From the NCBI GenBank assembly GCA_945910925.1, contig CAMDZX010000070.1, forward strand, positions 1 through 8,997: DNA of 8,997 bases, read 5' to 3'. The notes under the pieces are model-generated. The model was not told the origin of the DNA, did no database searches, and saw only the letters and a program-made list of their open reading frames with translations. This document shows positions 5,783-8,997 of this stretch, in pieces. The translations under genes and the position numbers were made by a program. Source of the DNA: an uncultured bacterium. GTDB lineage: Bacteria > Cyanobacteriota > Vampirovibrionia > Gastranaerophilales > Gastranaerophilaceae. Position 1 is the stretch's first letter; each line of letters opens with the position of its first letter.

Positions 5783-5818
5783 TATAGGACTTATCACATA
5801 AAAATGACAAATCCTATA
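5783..5818. terminator. Hairpin between the convergent glycosyltransferase and clpB genes
   Basis: TATAGGACTTATCA (5783-5796) pairs with TGACAAATCCTATA (5805-5818) in 12 of 14 positions around an 8-base loop. On the minus strand it is followed by ATTTTA, a short T-tract, and it lies about 30 bases past the clpB stop; on the plus strand it begins 3 bases after the glycosyltransferase stop. Its position between convergent genes suggests a shared bidirectional terminator. Confidence 0.65.
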
Positions 5819-5848
5819 GTTCTAAAATGTTAAGTATATACAAATATT

Positions 5849-8461
5849 CTAATCGTGTTTTTTGAAAACAATTTCGTCGTTATCAACATCAACAAGTACA
5901 ATATCGCCTTCTGTATATTTTTTAGACAAAATTTCTTTAGAAAGCGGATTTTCTACAAGTTGTCTTATAACACGTTTAAGAGGTCTTGCGCCGTAAATAG
6001 GATTAAACCCTCTTGTTGCAAGCAAATCCTTTGCATCATCCGATATTTCAATAGAAATATTTTGTTCTTTCAGCAACCCTCTCAAATAATCCATTTGAAT
6101 ATCAACAATTTGAGATAATTGCGGTAATGTAAGAGCTTTGAAGAAAATTGTTTCATCAATTCTGTTTAAAAATTCAGGTTTGAATCTTTCTCTCAAAACA
6201 GACATAACTTTTTCTTTTGTTTCTTCAAAATTACTTCCTTCAAGAGTTGCATTGAGAGCATCTTCAAGAATAATATCGCTTCCGATATTACTTGTCATAA
6301 TGATAACGGTATTTTTAAAATCGACGGTTCGTCCCTTAGAATCGGTTAAACGACCATCATCAAAAATTTGAAGCATAATATTGAATACATCAGGATGTGC
6401 TTTTTCAATTTCATCAAAAAGTACAACCGAATAAGGTTTACGTCTTACGGCTTCCGTAAGTTGTCCGCCTTCTTCATAACCGACATATCCCGGAGGCGCA
6501 CCAACTAATCTTGCGACGTTGTGTTTCTCCATGTACTCACTCATATCTATACGAATAAGAGCATCTTCATCATTAAACATAAACTCTGCAAGAGATTTGG
6601 CAAGTTCTGTTTTTCCGACCCCTGTCGGCCCCAAGAAAAGGAATGTACCAATCGGACGTTTCGGGTCTTTTAATCCTGAACGAGCGCGTCTTATTGAATC
6701 TGAAACAGTTTCTACCGCTTCATCCTGACCTATCAAGCGTTTATGCAAAACATCCTCCATTCTGAGAAGTTTTTCCATTTCGCTTTCAACCAGTTTATTG
6801 ACAGGTATTCCCGTCCATTTACTAACGACTTCCGCAATATCGTCATCGTCAACTTCTTCTTTTAAAAGACAATTATCTTTTTTAGGACAAGATTCTTTGT
6901 GTTGTATAGCATCCAGTTCTTTTTCAAGTTGAAGAAGTTTACCATATTTGAGTTCTGCTGCGGTTTGCAAGTCAGTATTCCGTTCAGCCTCTGCAATTTG
7001 AGTTTTAACCTGATTGATTTCGTCTTTTATTGAGGCTTCACCCGTAATAGATGCTTTTTCCAATTCCCATTGAGCTTTTAAAGTATCAACCTTAGAAGAC
7101 AACTCATCTATTTCCTTTGTCAGCTTTTCAATTTTTTGTTGTGATTCTTCGCTTGTTTCTTTTTTTAGAGCTTCACGTTCAATCTCTAATTGCATTTTTT
7201 GACGCATCATCATATCAATTTCTTCTGGCATGGAATCAATTTCAATTCTCAAAGATGATGCAGCTTCATCAATAAGGTCTATTGCTTTATCAGGCAAAAA
7301 TCTATCCGTAATATATCTGTCAGACAGTTTTGCAGCCTGTACAAGCGCACTGTCTAAAATTCTCACACCATGATGAACTTCATATTTTTCTTTTAAGCCT
7401 CTTAAAATACTGATTGTATCTTCTACCGAAGGCTCGTCGAGAAGTATCGGTTGGAATCTGCGTTCGAATGCAGGGTCTTTTTCAATATACTTACGATACT
7501 CGTTTATTGTAGTTGCGCCGATAGTTCTCAGTACCCCTCTTGCAAGCATAGGCTTCAAGAGGTTGCCTGCATCCATAGCACCATCTGTAGCGCCGGCACC
7601 GATTATAGTATGGATTTCATCTATAAACAGTACAATTTCACCGTTTGAGTCTTCAACCTGTTTTAAAACTGCCTTCAAACGTTCTTCAAATTCTCCTCTG
7701 AATTTTGCACCTGCAACAAGTGCGCCTAAATCAAGAGCGCATAGTTTTACCTTTTTTAAACTTTCAGGCACATCCCCACGAATAATACGTTGAGCCAAGC
7801 CTTCCGCAACTGCAGTTTTACCGACTCCGGGTTCACCTATCAAAACAGGGTTATTTTTTGTACGCCTGTTCAAAACCTGTATAATCCGTCTGATTTCTTC
7901 ATCCCTACCGATTACAGGGTCAAGTTTTCCTTTTTTTGCAAGCTCTGTCAAATCTGTTGAATACTTTTCAAGAGCTTTCATATTTTCATCCGCATTTTTA
8001 TTATCCACGGTCTTTTTACCTCTTATCTTTTTCATAACACTTAAAACATTGTTTGAATTTACTCTATGGCGAGCAAGTAACTGTTGAATTTCTGAACCCT
8101 CCAACTTTGTCATAGCAAGTAAAATTTGTTCAATTCCAATATATTCGTCTTTAAATTCTTTTGCTTGCTCTTGCGCAATATTTAATAATTTTTCGCTATC
8201 AGGCGACAAAAATATTTGCTGCGTATTTGATATCTCCGATATTGTCGGGAATGATTTTACTCTTGAAACGATATCGTTAATGAACTGTTGATTCAAAAGT
8301 TTTAATTCCGTCAAATAATCTCTTATAATTCCTTTGTCCTCAATCATTGCAAGCATAATATGCTCAGGCTGAATCTGAGTATTCTTATACTCGTTCATTT
8401 TTACACTTGAGGCATACAAAATTTCTTGAGAATAATTTGTAAATTTTTCAAAATCTATCAT
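5849..8461 (-). CDS. clpB: ATP-dependent disaggregase ClpB (Hsp100)
   Basis: ClpB solubilises aggregated proteins with DnaK by threading them through a hexameric ring. All domains are present in 870 residues, the usual length: Clp N-terminal repeats (about 1-145); first AAA+ with Walker A GEPGVGKT (209-216), pore loop [12 protein letters not shown] (251-262, with Phe for the more common Tyr) and Walker B VLFIDE (277-282); a long coiled-coil middle domain (about 405-535), which marks ClpB rather than ClpA/ClpC; second AAA+ with GPTGVGKT (611-618), pore loop GYVGYEEGG (658-666), Walker [11 protein letters not shown] (680-689) and sensor-2 GARPLKR (824-830). There is no IGL/F ClpP loop evident. 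Unusual: a CPKKDNC motif (525-531) at the end of the middle domain. GGAG lies eight bases before ATG 8461. It is transcribed alone; stop TAG. Confidence 0.97.
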   Translation of the reverse strand: MIDFEKFTNYSQEILYASSVKMNEYKNTQIQPEHIMLAMIEDKGIIRDYLTELKLLNQQFINDIVSRVKSFPTISEISNTQQIFLSPDSEKLLNIAQEQAKEFKDEYIGIEQILLAMTKLEGSEIQQLLARHRVNSNNVLSVMKKIRGKKTVDNKNADENMKALEKYSTDLTELAKKGKLDPVIGRDEEIRRIIQVLNRRTKNNPVLIGEPGVGKTAVAEGLAQRIIRGDVPESLKKVKLCALDLGALVAGAKFRGEFEERLKAVLKQVEDSNGEIVLFIDEIHTIIGAGATDGAMDAGNLLKPMLARGVLRTIGATTINEYRKYIEKDPAFERRFQPILLDEPSVEDTISILRGLKEKYEVHHGVRILDSALVQAAKLSDRYITDRFLPDKAIDLIDEAASSLRIEIDSMPEEIDMMMRQKMQLEIEREALKKETSEESQQKIEKLTKEIDELSSKVDTLKAQWELEKASITGEASIKDEINQVKTQIAEAERNTDLQTAAELKYGKLLQLEKELDAIQHKESCPKKDNCLLKEEVDDDDIAEVVSKWTGIPVNKLVESEMEKLLRMEDVLHKRLIGQDEAVETVSDSIRRARSGLKDPKRPIGTFLFLGPTGVGKTELAKSLAEFMFNDEDALIRIDMSEYMEKHNVARLVGAPPGYVGYEEGGQLTEAVRRKPYSVVLFDEIEKAHPDVFNIMLQIFDDGRLTDSKGRTVDFKNTVIIMTSNIGSDIILEDALNATLEGSNFEETKEKVMSVLRERFKPEFLNRIDETIFFKALTLPQLSQIVDIQMDYLRGLLKEQNISIEISDDAKDLLATRGFNPIYGARPLKRVIRQLVENPLSKEILSKKYTEGDIVLVDVDNDEIVFKKHD

Positions 8462-8479
8462 ATTTTACGCTCCACTTAC

Positions 8480-8508
8480 ACTATATATATTAAATTATTT
8501 TTTGTAAA
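8480..8508 (-). promoter_or_regulatory. Promoter of clpB
   Basis: On the minus strand TTTACA (8503-8508) and TATAGT (8480-8485) are separated by exactly 17 bases; each differs from TTGACA/TATAAT by one base. Transcription would start near 8473, leaving a very short leader over the GTGGAG ribosome site. No CIRCE-type inverted repeat (TTAGCACTC-N9-GAGTGCTAA) is seen around it, so HrcA control is not supported. Confidence 0.65.
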
Positions 8509-8589
8509 TATTAACAAAAATTAATGATTAATTAATAATTAGCAAATTATAATATTTAGCGTTATTAACATAATAGGAATTCAATGATA

Positions 8590-8617
8590 TTGCAAAAATA
8601 ATTTCTTATGCTATTAT
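8590..8617 (+). promoter_or_regulatory. Promoter of the structured-leader gene
   Basis: TTGCAA (8590-8595) and TATTAT (8612-8617) with a 16-base spacer; TGC directly before the -10 gives an extended -10 (TGCTATTAT). The transcript would start near 8624 and have a leader of about 170 bases before the ATG at 8793. It is divergent from clpB, with about 80 bp of AT-rich DNA between the two promoters in which I see nothing else. Confidence 0.6.
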
Positions 8618-8643
8618 AGCTAAGAAAGTGATAAGGAATATTT

Positions 8644-8706
8644 ATGAATAGATTTTACCTAACAACTGAACATCATCAAACACATATAATCCCGAAGGGG
8701 TTATAA
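8644..8706 (+). CDS. Putative 20-residue leader peptide rich in His codons
   Basis: ATG 8644 reads MNRFYLTTEHHQTHIIPKGL and stops at TAA 8704-8706. It has a good ribosome site, AAGGA, seven bases upstream, and lies about 20 bases after the predicted transcription start. Three His codons (8671, 8674, 8683) fall just before the first hairpin element, and its last codons and stop lie within that element. This is the geometry of an attenuator leader peptide, where ribosome position decides which hairpin forms. It resembles in layout, not in sequence, known amino-acid leader peptides. The downstream gene is not a recognisable histidine gene, so what is sensed is open. It could also be a real small protein or chance. 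Confidence 0.45.
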   Translation: MNRFYLTTEHHQTHIIPKGL

Positions 8707-8750
8707 GATTTTGATGTAATTCAGTTTCTTATAAAATAATCCCTTCGGGA
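8685..8750 (+). promoter_or_regulatory. Leader RNA with two mutually complementary hairpin elements
   Basis: Element 1 (8685-8705) folds by itself: TATAATCCC-GAA-GGGGTTATA, nine pairs with one G-U. Element 2 (8740-8750) folds by itself: TCCC-TTC-GGGA. The two are also complementary to each other: CCCGAAGGG (8691-8699) with CCCTTCGGG (8741-8749), extended by T8690-A8750, and TTATAAGA (8701-8708) with TCTTATAA (8727-8734), about 18 pairs around an 18-base loop with a 1/6-base internal bulge. So at least two exclusive folds exist in a leader that overlaps the end of the leader ORF. Neither fold has a T-tract after it, so control of translation or RNA stability fits better than simple termination. 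No known riboswitch class is recognised. Confidence 0.55.
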
Positions 8751-8752
8751 AA

Positions 8753-8779
8753 ATGTCAGAAGTAGGTTATTTTATATAG
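8753..8779 (+). CDS. Possible second 8-codon leader ORF ending on the downstream ribosome site
   Basis: ATG 8753, three bases after element 2, reads MSEVGYFI and stops at TAG 8777-8779, which overlaps the AGGAG (8778-8782) of the following gene. A ribosome finishing here would sit on the next start region, which could couple translation. No good ribosome site precedes it, apart from GGGA in the hairpin, and it may be chance. Confidence 0.15.
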   Translation: MSEVGYFI

Positions 8780-8792
8780 GAGATTAGAATAA

Positions 8793-8997
8793 ATGTCACT
8801 TTTAATAAACACAATATCTGCAGTAGGCAATAATAGCAGCGTATATCCGCTCTTGGTAAGAGATTGCGGGATAGAAGTTCCTACAAAAATTGTACAGAAC
8901 TATAACCAAACCGCCAAAGATTCAAAAAGAATGGCTATGCACTGTGCCAGAGAAAAGACTCTTGACGAATATACAACAACTGCGGTATGGATGGGTG
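8793..8997 (+). CDS. Unidentified protein, N-terminal 68 residues (cut by window end)
   Basis: Only the first 68 codons are visible. The protein begins MSLLINTISAVGNNSSVYPLL, then LVRDCGIEVPTKIVQNYNQ (21-39), KDSKRMAMHCAREKTLDEY (42-60) and TTTAVWMG (61-68). I do not recognise a named family. The start is neither a classic signal peptide nor a clear membrane helix; the later part looks helical and basic. AGGAG lies ten bases before ATG 8793, a slightly long spacing. It is preceded by a strong extended -10 promoter and a long structured leader with one or two tiny ORFs, so its expression is probably controlled after transcription starts. The open frame without stops to the window edge and the ribosome site support a real gene. 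Confidence 0.75.
   Translation, partial: MSLLINTISAVGNNSSVYPLLVRDCGIEVPTKIVQNYNQTAKDSKRMAMHCAREKTLDEYTTTAVWMG

Noticed and set aside
5855..7793. Several plus-strand frames of 65-87 codons
   Set aside because: All lie antisense within clpB, whose 870-residue frame is certain; none has independent support.
8521..8570. AT-only inverted repeats (TTAATAA...TTATTAA) and a TTAGCA word suggesting CIRCE or an origin
   Set aside because: The repeat is 7 bp of pure A/T in A/T-rich DNA, the CIRCE arms are absent, and no DnaA-box cluster is seen.
1..8997. TGA reassigned to Trp or Gly across the genome
   Set aside because: Trp is TGG in the sda, HEAT-like, receiver and clpB genes, and full-length proteins result from the standard code with no internal TGA.

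Overview
The window is AT-rich bacterial DNA with compact genes, Shine-Dalgarno sites of the AGGAGG type, start/stop overlaps (TAATG) and several very small genes. Gene content points to an anaerobic, probably gut-type bacterium: a [4Fe-4S] L-serine dehydratase, a NifU-like Fe-S scaffold paired with a GGGtGRT-family protein, and a ClpB disaggregase. The style of the unassigned proteins recalls Gastranaerophilales (non-photosynthetic 'Melainabacteria'). That placement is an impression from gene style, not a proof. Trp is written TGG throughout the long genes, so the code looks standard. All nine complete genes other than the GGGtGRT fragment end in TAA or TAG.

Layout. (1) Positions 1-1378, minus strand: a NifU-like scaffold gene followed by a GGGtGRT-family gene. 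The latter is interrupted by TGA after codon 144, nine bases from the window edge, at a point where an ATG overlaps the stop (ATGA). (2) Positions 1420-2746: a 56-codon minus-strand gene with its own hairpin terminator, a divergent HEAT-like gene with a TTG start, and a 49-codon minus-strand gene whose stop codon overlaps that of the HEAT-like gene. The two small genes are my own readings. (3) Positions 2703-5779, plus strand: an apparent operon of a stand-alone receiver-domain protein, sdaAB, sdaAA and a CgeB-type glycosyltransferase. The last three are joined by 1-base TAATG overlaps. A strong hairpin at 5783-5818 separates it from (4) clpB, 5849-8461, minus strand, full length, with a recognisable -35/-10 promoter and a CX5C motif at the end of its middle domain. 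(5) Positions 8590-8997, plus strand: a promoter, a long structured leader with a 20-codon His-containing leader ORF and two mutually complementary hairpin elements, then the start of an unidentified gene cut by the window edge.

Functionally, the left block and the sda genes share a theme of oxygen-sensitive Fe-S metabolism. SdaAA needs a [4Fe-4S] cluster, and the scaffold family is predicted to carry one. The most interesting regions are the structured leader before the last gene, the interrupted GGGtGRT gene, and the cysteine-enriched scaffold variant. I found no rRNA, tRNA, CRISPR array, insertion sequence or integrase in the window.
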